DNA from: Acidovorax delafieldii
GTDB taxonomy: Bacteria; Pseudomonadota; Gammaproteobacteria; Burkholderiales; Burkholderiaceae_C
Direction: 5' to 3'
Length of the DNA: 27,775 nucleotides
NCBI GenBank assembly: GCA_002377855.1
Contig: DFQQ01000014.1
Coordinates: forward strand, 1-27,775
Part shown: in pieces, positions 7,261 to 17,389 of the stretch
Position numbering within the stretch: position 1 is the first letter of the stretch
How the letters are laid out: the number at the start of each line of letters is the position of its first letter
Position numbers and translations under genes: made by a program
The notes under the pieces: model-generated
Seen by the model: only the letters and a program-made list of their open reading frames with translations
Told to the model about the DNA's origin: nothing
Databases searched by the model: none

Positions 7261-8116
7261 ACACTAGCCCTTCTTTTTGGCGCGGCCTGCAGGCCGTGCT
7301 GCGCCGACTGTTCGCCCGCAAGGTGGTGCTGGCCGCAGCGATTGCACTCTTCGTGGTGATCGGTGTGGCCGCCGTCTACCCGCTGGTGTCAGACGCAGAC
7401 CCCAACGCCCTGTCGATCAGCGAGCGGCTGCGCGCGCCTTCGTCCGCGCACTGGGCGGGCACCGACGAGCTGGGCCGCGATGTGCTGCTGCGCATCGTGC
7501 ACGGCGCGCGCTATTCACTGTTGATTGGTCTGGTCACCGCTGCAGGTGCCGTGCTGCTGGGCACGCTGCTGGGCATGTTTGCGGGGTTCTTTCGCAAGCT
7601 GGATGCACCGCTGATGCGCGTGGTGGACGCGATGATGTCCTTCCCCGACATCCTGCTGGGCATTGCACTCGTGTCCATCCTGGGCGTGTCGCTGTGGAAC
7701 GTGATGCTGGCGCTGGTCATCGTCTACACCCCGCGTGTGGCCCGGGTGGTGCGCGCCACCACGCTGGTGCTGCGCGAGCTGCTGTTTGTGGACGCCGCCC
7801 GCGCCCTGGGCGTGCGCACGCACCTCATCCTGTGGCGCCACATCCTGCCCAACCTGATGTCGCCCATCCTGGTACAGGTGACGTTCATCTTTGCCTACGC
7901 CATCCTGGCCGAGGCGGGCCTGTCCTTCCTGGGCGTGGGCGTGCCGCCCGACATCCCCACCTGGGGCACCATGATCGCGGGCAGCCTGGACTATGCGGAC
8001 AAGGCCTTCTGGACCATCTTTGCCCCCGGCGTGGCCATCGTGCTCACAGCCCTGTCGCTGCAAATGCTGGGCGACGGCGTGCGCGACCTGCTCGACCCCA
8101 AACTGAAGAAGACCGT

Positions 8117-8120
<4 letters not shown>
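7257..8120 (+). CDS. dppC: ABC transporter permease, DppC-like
   Basis: Second inner-membrane permease, 287 residues. It has an N-terminal membrane helix (about residues 20-42), the conserved HWAGTDELGRDVLLRIVHGAR segment region and several further helices. The ATPase-contacting loop is FVDAARALGV followed by WRHILPNLMSPI. The C-terminus ends with LGDGVRDLLDPKL, as in DppC/OppC proteins. It overlaps both neighbours by 4 bp (ATGA at 7257-7260 and 8117-8120), indicating translational coupling. Confidence 0.94.
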
Positions 8121-9198
<1,078 letters not shown>

Positions 9199-9202
<4 letters not shown>

Positions 9203-10221
9203 ACGCCGTCCTGAACCCACCCCCCACCATGGCCCCGACCGATACCGCCGCACCGCTGCTGGAAATTGCCCACCTGCGCAAGCATTTCGGCAACGGCCCG
9301 CACCCCGTGCGCGCGGTGGACGATGTGAGCTTCACCATCCGCCGGGGCGAAACACTCGGACTGGTGGGTGAATCGGGCTCGGGCAAGAGCACCATTGGCC
9401 GCTTGCTCACGCGCCTGGTGGACCCGACCAGCGGGCAGATGCGTTACCACGGCGGCGCGGCGCCGCAAGACCTGGCCCAGCTCTCACAGTCGCAATACCG
9501 GCCGCTGCGCTCGCAGATCCAGATCATTTTTCAGGACCCGTACGCCAGCCTGAACCCCCGCATGCGCATCCGCGATGTGCTGGCCGAGGCGCTGGATACG
9601 CACGGCCTGGCCAAGGGCGCTGCACGCCTGCCGCGCATCCACCAGCTGCTGGAGCAGGTGGGCCTGCGGCCAGAACATGCGGAGCGCTTTCCGCACGAGT
9701 TCTCGGGCGGGCAGCGCCAGCGCATCGGAATTGCCCGTGCGCTGGCGGTGGAGCCCCAGTTCATCGTGGCCGACGAGCCGCTGTCGGCGCTAGACGTGTC
9801 CATCCAGGCACAGGTCGTGAACCTGCTGGGCGAGCTGAAAGAGCAGCTGGGCCTCACGCTGCTGTTCATCTCGCACGACCTCGACGTGGTGGAATACCTG
9901 TGCGACCGCGTGGTGGTGCTGTACCTGGGCCGGGTGATGGAGATCGCCCCGACTGAAGCGCTGTACGCCACGCCCCAGCACCCCTACACCCAGGCCCTGC
10001 TCGCGGCCGCGCCCATCCCCGACCCTGCGCAGCGCCGTAGCATTGCGCTGCTGCAGGGCGACCTGCCCAGCCCCGCCAACCCTCCCTCGGGCTGCGTGTT
10101 CCGCACCCGTTGCCCCCAGGCCGAGGCGCGCTGCGCCAGCGCCGATATGCAGTTGCGCGAGGTGGCCCCTGGCCACCTGCACGCCTGCTGGAAAAACGCA
10201 CCTTCTCACCCCGCACCATGA
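9199..10221 (+). CDS. dppF: ABC transporter ATP-binding protein, DppF-like
   Basis: Second ATPase of the importer, 340 residues. Walker A GESGSGKS is at about 57-64, the signature is FSGGQRQRIGIA, and Walker B is FIVADEPLSALD, with the switch histidine in ISHDLD. The C-terminal domain again has four cysteines (GCVFRTRC, a third Cys in EARC and a fourth in HACW). DppD- and DppF-like ATPases form a heterodimer under the two permeases. The gene overlaps the deaminase gene downstream by 4 bp (ATGA at 10218-10221). Confidence 0.94.
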
Positions 10222-11504
10222 CCGACGAATTTCTGCTTGACCACCGCTGCAAGAGCTACCCGCTGCACGCCGCGCCCTGCCGCCCCGCCGACCTGGGCCA
10301 GTGCGGCTGGAATGTGCTGGCGGGCGATCTGCCCTACCCCATTGCCGTCATCCGTGAAAGCGCGCTGGCCCACAACCTGGCCTGGATGCAGGCCTACGCA
10401 GAGCGCAAGGGCGTGGCCCTGGCCCCGCACGGCAAGACCACCCTGTCGCCCGAGCTGTTTGCACAGCAGCTGCAGGCCGGCGCCTGGGGCCTGACCTTTG
10501 CCACGGTGTACCAGCTCAGCGTTGGCGTGGAGGCCGGTGCGCGCCGCGCCATCATTGCCAACCAGGTGCTGTGCGATGCCGACCTGGACGGCCTGCACAC
10601 GCTGCTCAAGCGCCACGCCGACCTGCGCGTGTGGTTCCTCATCGACAGCCTGGCGCAGCTGCGCTGCATTGAAGACTGGGCCGAGCGGCGCGGCCACACC
10701 GCACGCGGTGAAAAGCGCCTGGATACCTTGCTGGAGATGGGCGTGCCCGGCCAGCGCACCGGCTGCCGCACGCTGGAAGAAGCCCTGGCACTGGCGCAGG
10801 CCATGGCTGCGTCGCCTGCCGTGCAGCTGGGCGGGGTGGAGTGCTACGAAGGCGGCGTGGCCCGCTGCGACAGCGAACACGATGCGCGCGAAGTCACGGC
10901 CCTGGTGCGCCGCGTGACCGAGGTGGCCCGCGCCTGCGATGCGCAGGGCCTGTTTGCCGATGCGGAGATTTTGCTCACCGCAGGCGGCTCGGCCGTGTTC
11001 GACCTCGTCATTCCGCTGCTGCGCACCCAAGGGCTGTCCAAACCCGTGCTGGGCGTGCTGCGCTCGGGCTGCTACATCACGCACGACCACGGCAATTACC
11101 AGCGTTTTTTGAAGCAGGTGGAGCAGCGCGAGGGGCTGGACGCCTCGCTGCGCCCCGCGCTCGAAGTCTGGACCATGGTGCAGTCGGTGCCCGAGCCCGG
11201 CCTGGCCTTGCTCACGGGCGGGCGGCGTGATCTCTCGTACGATCTGGAGATGCCCGTGCCGGTGCGCTGGGCGCTGCGCCACGAGCGCCGCGCTGCCAGT
11301 GCCCCCACGGGCTGGGCGGTGAGCGCGCTCAACGACCAGCACGCCTATCTGCGCTACGACCCCGCCACCAGCCCGGCCCCCGCCGTGGGTGACTTGGTGG
11401 CCTTGGGCATATCGCATCCCTGCACCACTTTTGACAAATGGCGCTGGCTGCCGCTCGTCGACGACGAAGGCAACGTCACCCGCGCCATCAGCACCCGTTT
11501 TTGA
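10218..11504 (+). CDS. PLP-dependent amino acid deaminase, D-serine dehydratase/D-threonine aldolase fold
   Basis: Fold-type III PLP enzyme of 428 residues, of the kind often annotated 'amino acid deaminase'. The PLP lysine is Lys73 in APHGKTT. The C-terminal metal site of eukaryotic-type D-serine dehydratase and D-threo-3-hydroxyaspartate dehydratase, H-x-C, is present at about His400/Cys402 (ISHPCTTFDKW). Such enzymes remove water, then ammonia, from D-amino acids with a beta-hydroxyl, releasing an enamine that RidA can hydrolyse. Together with the KDG-type kinase and the D-aminoacylase, D-glucosaminate (2-amino-2-deoxy-D-gluconate) is a chemically apt substrate, giving KDG. D-serine, D-threonine or 3-hydroxyaspartate are alternatives. 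It overlaps dppF by 4 bp and is followed 8 bp later by the regulator gene. Confidence 0.85.
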   Translation: MTDEFLLDHRCKSYPLHAAPCRPADLGQCGWNVLAGDLPYPIAVIRESALAHNLAWMQAYAERKGVALAPHGKTTLSPELFAQQLQAGAWGLTFATVYQLSVGVEAGARRAIIANQVLCDADLDGLHTLLKRHADLRVWFLIDSLAQLRCIEDWAERRGHTARGEKRLDTLLEMGVPGQRTGCRTLEEALALAQAMAASPAVQLGGVECYEGGVARCDSEHDAREVTALVRRVTEVARACDAQGLFADAEILLTAGGSAVFDLVIPLLRTQGLSKPVLGVLRSGCYITHDHGNYQRFLKQVEQREGLDASLRPALEVWTMVQSVPEPGLALLTGGRRDLSYDLEMPVPVRWALRHERRAASAPTGWAVSALNDQHAYLRYDPATSPAPAVGDLVALGISHPCTTFDKWRWLPLVDDEGNVTRAISTRF

Positions 11505-11512
11505 CCACACCC

Positions 11513-12475
11513 ATGTCTAAACCCATTCCTACCAGCCTGCTGCAGCAACTGCGCGAGCGCCAGCCCGATCTGCCCGAAGCTCAGCGCCATGTGGTGCGCG
11601 TGGTGCTGGACGACCCGCGCGCCGCCGTGGTCGCCACCGTCGAGCAACTGGCCCAGCAGGCGGGCGTATCCATGCCCACCATCGTGCGCACCTGCCGCAG
11701 CTTTGGCCACGACTCGGTGCGCGAATTCATGGTCGCCCTGGCGCAGGACTTGGCCGTGTCGGGCTCGCACCTGCACCGCAGCGTGCTGGCCGATGACACG
11801 GCGCAAGACGTAGCCAGCAAGATCGTGCACGCCGCCGTCTCGTCGCTGACCGAGCTGGGACGCAACCTCGATGCCGAAGTGCTCGACCAGGTGGCCGAGC
11901 GGTTGGCGCAGGCGCGGCGCATCGACTGCTATTCGGTGGGCGCGGCCTCCACCTTCATGGCCAGCGAACTGCAAAGCCGCCTGTTCCGCCTGGGCCGCAC
12001 GGCCAACGCGATTTTTGACGCCCACCAGCAACTCGTATCGGCCAGCACGCTCGGGCCCGACGGCGTGGCCTTTGTCATCTCGCACGTGGGGCGCATGCCC
12101 TATGCGCTGGAGGCCGCACGGTTTGCAAGATCGCAAGGCGCGACCGTGGTGGCCCTGACCCAGCCCGGCACGCCGCTGGCGGAAGTGGCCGACTTGGTGC
12201 TGGCGGTGTCGGTGCCGCAAGACGCCGTGATGCGCGTGGGTACCGAGGCCTACCTGGCCCACCTGGTGGTGATTGAAATCCTGACCGTGCGCCTCGCGCA
12301 AAAACTGGGGCCCGTGGCCACGCGCGGCCTGCAGCAGTTCAAGCAGCTGCTGCACAAGCATGGTTTTGATAGCGCCGAATATGTGGGCGCCTTCGACAGC
12401 CATGGGGGCAAGAGCACTTCGGGCGCTGCCAGCCACCCCCCGGAGCCACCGCGCGGCGCAGCCGCAGAGGAATGA
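11513..12475 (+). CDS. RpiR/MurR-family transcriptional regulator with SIS domain
   Basis: Probable local regulator of the cluster, 320 residues from the ATG at 11513. The N-terminal RpiR winged helix-turn-helix covers about residues 1-80, with the recognition region VEQLAQQAGVSMPTIVRTCR at about 43-62. The C-terminal sugar-isomerase (SIS) domain covers about 125-270 (IDCYSVGAASTFMA, FVISHVGRMPYALEAA). SIS domains bind phosphosugars; HexR of this family senses KDPG, the expected product of the kinase at 3055-4011. The gene lies within the operon it probably controls, so it would be autoregulated through the operators at 4421-4435 and 4495-4509. Its stop is one base before the deacylase ATG. 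The last 30 or so residues are low-complexity and probably disordered. Confidence 0.9.
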   Translation: MSKPIPTSLLQQLRERQPDLPEAQRHVVRVVLDDPRAAVVATVEQLAQQAGVSMPTIVRTCRSFGHDSVREFMVALAQDLAVSGSHLHRSVLADDTAQDVASKIVHAAVSSLTELGRNLDAEVLDQVAERLAQARRIDCYSVGAASTFMASELQSRLFRLGRTANAIFDAHQQLVSASTLGPDGVAFVISHVGRMPYALEAARFARSQGATVVALTQPGTPLAEVADLVLAVSVPQDAVMRVGTEAYLAHLVVIEILTVRLAQKLGPVATRGLQQFKQLLHKHGFDSAEYVGAFDSHGGKSTSGAASHPPEPPRGAAAEE

Positions 12476-12476
12476 C

Positions 12477-13955
12477 ATGGCGCACGCAACGCTGCTGAGC
12501 AATGGCCGCATCGTCGACGGCACGCCTCGCCCTGGCTGGGTGGGGGACCTGCTGATCGAGGGAGACCGCATCACCGCCTTGGCCGCGCCGGGCCAGATTG
12601 ATCCCGCGGCCCTGGCGCGCGCCCAGGCCTGCTGCAACTTCAGTGAAGTGGACTGCACCGGCCGCGTGATCGCCCCCGGCTTTATTGACGTGCACACGCA
12701 CGACGACGCCGCCGTGCTGGACGCGCCCACCATGCTGCCCAAGCTCTCGCAGGGCATCACCACCGTCATCGTGGGCAACTGCGGCATTTCGCTCGCGCCC
12801 GTGGTCACCGACAGTCCACGCGCCCCGCTCTCATTGCTGGGGCGCCTGCAGTTTCGCCATGCCAGCATGGCGGACTACGCCCGCGCAGTGGACGCCGCCC
12901 GGCCCGCTGTCAATGTGGCCGCCCTGATGGGCCACACGGCCTTGCGCATGCGCCACCTGGCCGACCTGCGACAGACGGCCACCGCCGACGAGCGCGCAGC
13001 GATGGCCGCCGACATGGAAGAGGCCATGGCTGCCGGGGCGCTGGGCCTGTCGTCGGGCATCTTCTACAACGAGGCTTACGCGGCCGATGTCGAGGAGCTG
13101 GTGGCCGTGGCATCCGTCGCGGCGCGCCACGGCGGCGTGTATGCCACCCACATCCGAGACGAACTGGCAGGCATCCTGCCTGCGCTGCAGGAAGCGGCAC
13201 TCACCGCGCGCCAGTCGGGCCTGCCGCTGGTGATATCGCACCACAAATGCGCCGGCCCCGCCAACTGGGGCCGCACACGTGAGACGCTGCCGCTGATCGA
13301 CCAGTTGGCCCAGCAGCAAGAGATTGCGATGGACGTTTACCCGTACACCGCTGGCTCCACCGTGCTGCGCGAAGACCTGGTGGACGGCATCATCGACATC
13401 CTCATCACCGGCAGCCAGCCGCACCCGGAGATGGCCGGGCGCTACCTGGCCGACATTGCGCGCGAGTGGAGCGTATCCCAGCAGGAGGCGGCCGTGCGCC
13501 TGAAGCCCGGCGGGGCCTGCTACTTTCAGATGCATGAGGACGACGTGGAGCGTGTGATTGCGCACCCGCTGTCCATGATCGGGTCAGACGGCCTGCCGCA
13601 CGACGAGCGACCGCATCCGCGCCTGTGGGGCGCCTTCCCCCGGGTGCTGGCTTGCTATTGGCGCGACAAGGGTCTGCTGCAGCTCGAAGAAGCCGTGCAC
13701 AAGATGACGGGGTTGTCGGCCCAGCGTTTTCGGCTGGGCGGGCGTGGGCTGCTGCAGGCGGGTCACATGGCCGATGTGGTGGTGTTTGACCCCGAGCGCG
13801 TGCGCGACCTCGCCACCTTTGAGCACCCACAGCAGTTCAGCGAAGGCATCGAACAGGTGTGGGTGAACGGCGCCTTGAGCTACACCGCTGCGCAACGCGC
13901 CACGGGGGCAAGGGCCGGCCACTTTGTACGGCGCGCACCCAGCACTGCACATTGA
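12477..13955 (+). CDS. N-acyl-D-amino-acid deacylase (D-aminoacylase)
   Basis: Amidohydrolase that removes the acyl group from N-acyl-D-amino acids. The 492-residue length matches characterised D-aminoacylases. The metal and catalytic residues of that family are visible: H73-x-H75 in DVHTHDD, Cys102 in VGNCGIS, His225 in ATHIRDE, His255/His256 in ISHHKCAG and Asp371 in GSDGLPHD. The ATG at 12477 lies one base after the regulator's stop, so the gene is translationally coupled as the last gene of the operon. In this setting the acyl substrate may be N-acetyl-D-glucosaminate, itself an N-acetyl-D-amino acid, rather than a protein-type amino acid. That is inferred from neighbours. A terminator follows at 13967-14010. 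Confidence 0.93.
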   Translation: MAHATLLSNGRIVDGTPRPGWVGDLLIEGDRITALAAPGQIDPAALARAQACCNFSEVDCTGRVIAPGFIDVHTHDDAAVLDAPTMLPKLSQGITTVIVGNCGISLAPVVTDSPRAPLSLLGRLQFRHASMADYARAVDAARPAVNVAALMGHTALRMRHLADLRQTATADERAAMAADMEEAMAAGALGLSSGIFYNEAYAADVEELVAVASVAARHGGVYATHIRDELAGILPALQEAALTARQSGLPLVISHHKCAGPANWGRTRETLPLIDQLAQQQEIAMDVYPYTAGSTVLREDLVDGIIDILITGSQPHPEMAGRYLADIAREWSVSQQEAAVRLKPGGACYFQMHEDDVERVIAHPLSMIGSDGLPHDERPHPRLWGAFPRVLACYWRDKGLLQLEEAVHKMTGLSAQRFRLGGRGLLQAGHMADVVVFDPERVRDLATFEHPQQFSEGIEQVWVNGALSYTAAQRATGARAGHFVRRAPSTAH

Positions 13956-13966
13956 CAGCGCCCATC

Positions 13967-14010
13967 AAGCGCAATTTGCTACAAAAAATATAGCTTAGTG
14001 CGCTTTTTTT
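13967..14010 (+). terminator. Intrinsic terminator of the catabolic operon
   Basis: Outer stem AAGCGCA (13967-13973) pairs with TGCGCTT (13999-14005), with an inner pairing GCTA/TAGC around an A-rich loop, and a run of seven T at 14004-14010. It is 12 bp after the deacylase stop codon. The inner half is the 5' module of the dispersed element, so the terminator appears to be built from that repeat. Confidence 0.75.
13978..14003 (+). repeat. Dispersed element copy B (truncated, in terminator)
   Basis: GCTAC, nine A/T-rich bases, then AGCTTAGTGCGC. This follows the 5' module GCTAY-N9-AGCNGCYTGCGC with two changes in the second half. The 3' module seen in copy A is missing and is replaced by the T-run of the terminator. 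Confidence 0.55.
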
Positions 14011-14056
14011 ATGCGGCCTTCAAGGGCATTTGACTCAAAACCGCTGCGCCGGACGG

Positions 14057-14569
14057 TCACAAGGGCAACTTGGCTACCGACAGGCGGCGCAGCAGCTGCT
14101 GCACGATGTCGGTCTGCATGTTGCGGTACTGCAAGGCCTCTTCCGCTTCTTTCGACAGCGCCAAGGTCTCGTTGTAGCTCATGTCGCGCTGCTGCTGGAT
14201 TTCGGTCTCGGGGATCAGGTCCACCCCGCCCGGTGTGCGCAGGCGGAACTTCACCTTCAGGCGCAACTGCAACTCGCGCACCTGACCAGACGCGTTCTGG
14301 CCCACCACGATGCGCTCGCGCTGCTCCGACAGAATGTCGATCACGGCCTGCACCGATGGCAGGTCAGCCGCGTTGCGCAGCACCTTGAGCTGGCTGCCCG
14401 AGCCGTCGATGGTGCGCTGCAACTCACGCGCCAGGGCAGACGTCGCGGGGGCAGCAATGTACAGCGACGAGAACGAAAAATCCGGCACGCCCCGCAGGCG
14501 AAAGCCGCAGCCCACGAGCAGGGCCGCTGGGGCGAGGGTCAGCAGTGTGCGTCTTTGCATATCAGTCAT
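14057..14569 (-). CDS. lptE: LPS assembly lipoprotein LptE
   Basis: Outer-membrane lipoprotein that plugs the LptD barrel and takes part in placing lipopolysaccharide in the outer leaflet. The N-terminus (MTDMQRRTLLTLAPAALLVG followed by Cys) is a lipoprotein signal with lipobox LVGC and mature start CGFRLRG. Typical LptE features follow: FRLRG, a short beta-strand domain and a C-terminal helix ending in VQQLLRRLSVAKLPL. I use the ATG at 14569 (170 residues); the ATG at 14560 (167 residues) is almost as good. It follows leuS by 126 bp, and the two are commonly adjacent. The usual next gene, holA, is absent here; the convergent deacylase gene follows instead. Confidence 0.93.
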   Translation of the reverse strand: MTDMQRRTLLTLAPAALLVGCGFRLRGVPDFSFSSLYIAAPATSALARELQRTIDGSGSQLKVLRNAADLPSVQAVIDILSEQRERIVVGQNASGQVRELQLRLKVKFRLRTPGGVDLIPETEIQQQRDMSYNETLALSKEAEEALQYRNMQTDIVQQLLRRLSVAKLPL

Positions 14570-14695
14570 CCATTGCGTTAGCGCTGCCACGGCCCGCCAC
14601 GGCAGGCGCTGTGCAACTGGGGTTCTCAGGCCACCGGCAGCCTGCGTTCGTGCTTGGCACGGACGTGGTCAGCACCTGTGGGGCGCAACGCCACA

Positions 14696-17389
14696 TTACA
14701 CGACGATGTTCACCAAGCGGCCGGGCACCACGATCACGCGCTTGGGCGCTGCGCCGCCGCTGTGGGCGGCAAAGGCTTCGCTGGCCAGGGCCACGCGTTC
14801 GATCTCGGCCTTGTCCGCCTGCGCGGGCACCTGGATGGAGCCGCGCAGCTTGCCGTTGACCTGGAGCATGAGCTCGATCTCGTCCTGAACCAACGCGCCC
14901 GCGTCGACCTGCGGCCAGGGGGCGTCCAGCAGGTCGCCCAGGTGGTTGGCGTAGCCCAGGGCGCTCCACAGGCTGTGGGCAATGTGCGGCGTGGCAGGGT
15001 ACAGCACGCGCAGCAGGATGCCGAAGCCTTCGATCAGCGCCACCTGGCCACCGGCCGTGTCCGTGGACTTGAAGTCTTCCAGGGCGTTGATCATCTTCAT
15101 CGCACCCGAGACCACGGTGTTGTACTGCATGCGCTGGTAGTCGTAGTCCACCTGCTTGAGCACGTTGTGGATTTCCAGGCGCAGGGCCTTGGCTTCCTTG
15201 CCAAATTCAATGTCTTTCAGGCTGCTGGCGCTTGCCACGCTTGCGGTGGCAGCTCCCATATCCATAGCAGACAGCTTCACGCCAAAGTTCCATACGCGGC
15301 GCAGGAAGCGGTAGCTGCCTTCCACGGCGGCGTCGTTCCACTCCAGCGTGGCTTCGGGCGGTGCAGTGAACATGGTGTACAGGCGGGCCGTGTCGGCGCC
15401 GTACTTCTCGATCAGGTCCTGCGGGTCTACGCCGTTGTTCTTGGACTTGGACATGGTGCCCACGCCCTCGTAGTCGATGGGCGTGCCCACAGGCAGCAGG
15501 CCGTCGCCACTGGTGGCTTCGTTCTTGAGCTTGGCACCGATGATCTTGCCGCCTTCGTCCAGCACGTGCTCCACATCGTGCGGCCAGAAGTAGTCCTTGC
15601 CGCCCTTGGCGGTGCGGCGGCTGTAGATGTGGTTGAGCACCATGCCCTGCGTGAGCAGCTTGGTGAAGGGCTCATCCACTTTCACCAGGCCCAGGTCGCG
15701 CATCACCTTGGTCCAGAAGCGGGCGTACAGCAGGTGAAGGATGGCGTGTTCGATGCCGCCGATGTACTGATCCATCGGCATCCAGTAGTCCGCTCCGCCC
15801 GCCACCATGGCATCGGCGTTCTTGGGGTCGCAATACCGCATGAAGTACCACGAGCTGTCCACGAACGTGTCCATGGTGTCGGTCTCGCGGCGCGCGGCCT
15901 TGCCGCACACGGGGCAGGTCACGCCGGCGTGAAAGCCTTCGTGCTTGTGCAGCGGGTTGCCGGAACCATCGGGGATGCAGTCTTGCGGCAGCACCACGGG
16001 CAAGTCCTTCTCGGGCACCGGCACGGCGCCGTGCTCGTCGCAGTGGATGATCGGGATCGGCGTGCCCCAGTAGCGCTGGCGGCTCACGCCCCAGTCGCGC
16101 AGGCGCCAGGTGGTCTTCTTCGCGCCCAGGCCTTTTTGCTCCAGCGCGTGGGCCACGGCATTCACGGCTTCTTTGTAGGCCAGGCCGCTGAAACTGTCGG
16201 AGTTGATGGTCACGCCGCGCTGCTTGTCGCCGTACCAGTCGTTCCAGTGGTGGTAATCGAAGGTTTCGCCGTCGACCAGCACCACTTGCTTGATCTCAAT
16301 GCCGTACTTGAGGGCGAACGCAAAGTCGCGCTCGTCGTGCGCGGGCACGCCCATCACGGCGCCGTCGCCGTAGCCCATCAGCACGTAGTTGCCCACCCAG
16401 ACCTGCACCTTTTCGTCGGTGAGAGGGTGCGTGACATACAGGCCCGTAGGCACGCCCTTCTTCTCTTGGGTGGCCAGTTCGGCCTCGGTGGTGCCGCCGC
16501 TCTTGCATTCTTCGATGAAGGCCTTGAGGGCAGGATTGGTCTTGGCGGCATGGGCGGCCAGCGGGTGCTCGGGGGCCACGGCGCAGAAGGTCACGCCCAT
16601 GATGGTGTCGGCACGCGTGGTGAACACGTACATCTTGCCGTCGCCGATCAGCGCGCCGTCGTCGCCAGCGATGTCGTGGGTGAACGCAAAGCGCACGCCC
16701 TCCGACTTGCCGATCCAGTTTTCCTGCATCAGCTTCACACGCTCGGGCCAGCCCGGCAGCTTGTCGCCGGTGACGAAGTCGAGCAGCTCTTCGGCGTAGT
16801 CGGTGATCTTGAGGTAGTAGCCGGGGATCTCGCGCTTTTCGACCACCGCACCCGTGCGCCAGCCCTTGCCGTCAATCACCTGCTCGTTGGCCAGCACGGT
16901 CTGGTCCACCGGGTCCCAGTTCACGACCTGTGTCTTGCGGTAGGCAATGCCCTTTTCCAGCATCTTCAGGAACAGCCATTGGTTCCACTGGTAGTACTCG
17001 GGGTCGCAGGTGGCGACTTCGCGGCTCCAGTCGATGGCCAGGCCCATGGCCTGCATCTGCTTTTTCATGTACGCGATGTTTTCGTACGTCCACTTCGCCG
17101 GTGGCACGCCGTTTTTCAGCGCGGCGTTCTCAGCGGGCAGGCCGAAGGCATCCCAGCCCATGGGCATCAGCACGTTGTGGCCGTTCATGCGCAGGTAGCG
17201 CGTGAGCATGTCGTTGATGGTGTAGTTGCGCACGTGGCCCATGTGCAGCTTGCCGCTGGGGTAGGGCAGCATCGAGCAGGCATAGAACTTCTTCTTGCTC
17301 GCGTCTTCCGTCACGCGGTAGGCGTCGGTGGCAGTCCAGTGGCTGTGCGCAGCGCGTTCAACCTCTTGGTGGGAGTATTTTTCTTGCAT
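14696..17389 (-). CDS. leuS: Leucyl-tRNA synthetase
   Basis: Class I aminoacyl-tRNA synthetase charging tRNA-Leu in the cytoplasm, 897 residues, a little longer than the E. coli enzyme. The HIGH-type motif is HMGH at 49-52 (PSGKLHMGHVRNY), and KMSKS appears as MSKSK at about residue 645. The editing domain lies between, and CPVCGK with TMDTFVDSSWYF marks the return to the catalytic core. The anticodon-binding domain and the C-terminal domain are complete, ending in RLVNIVV. Residues 708-724 (AMDMGAATASVASASSL) are encoded by a sequence resembling the dispersed element and lie in the linker before the anticodon-binding helices. Transcribed with lptE, downstream of exbD after a 241-bp gap. Confidence 0.97.
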   Translation of the reverse strand: MQEKYSHQEVERAAHSHWTATDAYRVTEDASKKKFYACSMLPYPSGKLHMGHVRNYTINDMLTRYLRMNGHNVLMPMGWDAFGLPAENAALKNGVPPAKWTYENIAYMKKQMQAMGLAIDWSREVATCDPEYYQWNQWLFLKMLEKGIAYRKTQVVNWDPVDQTVLANEQVIDGKGWRTGAVVEKREIPGYYLKITDYAEELLDFVTGDKLPGWPERVKLMQENWIGKSEGVRFAFTHDIAGDDGALIGDGKMYVFTTRADTIMGVTFCAVAPEHPLAAHAAKTNPALKAFIEECKSGGTTEAELATQEKKGVPTGLYVTHPLTDEKVQVWVGNYVLMGYGDGAVMGVPAHDERDFAFALKYGIEIKQVVLVDGETFDYHHWNDWYGDKQRGVTINSDSFSGLAYKEAVNAVAHALEQKGLGAKKTTWRLRDWGVSRQRYWGTPIPIIHCDEHGAVPVPEKDLPVVLPQDCIPDGSGNPLHKHEGFHAGVTCPVCGKAARRETDTMDTFVDSSWYFMRYCDPKNADAMVAGGADYWMPMDQYIGGIEHAILHLLYARFWTKVMRDLGLVKVDEPFTKLLTQGMVLNHIYSRRTAKGGKDYFWPHDVEHVLDEGGKIIGAKLKNEATSGDGLLPVGTPIDYEGVGTMSKSKNNGVDPQDLIEKYGADTARLYTMFTAPPEATLEWNDAAVEGSYRFLRRVWNFGVKLSAMDMGAATASVASASSLKDIEFGKEAKALRLEIHNVLKQVDYDYQRMQYNTVVSGAMKMINALEDFKSTDTAGGQVALIEGFGILLRVLYPATPHIAHSLWSALGYANHLGDLLDAPWPQVDAGALVQDEIELMLQVNGKLRGSIQVPAQADKAEIERVALASEAFAAHSGGAAPKRVIVVPGRLVNIVV
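15220..15268 (-). repeat. Dispersed element relic F inside leuS
   Basis: On the leuS sense strand: GCTAT, nine bases (GGATATGGG), AGCTGC, a diverged centre, then AAGCGCCAGCAGCC, which corresponds to the 3' module AAGCGCTAGRGRC. It starts exactly on codon 708 and is read in frame as an Ala/Ser-rich stretch. Similarity is lower than for the purK copy, so it may be an old, domesticated copy or chance. Confidence 0.45.
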
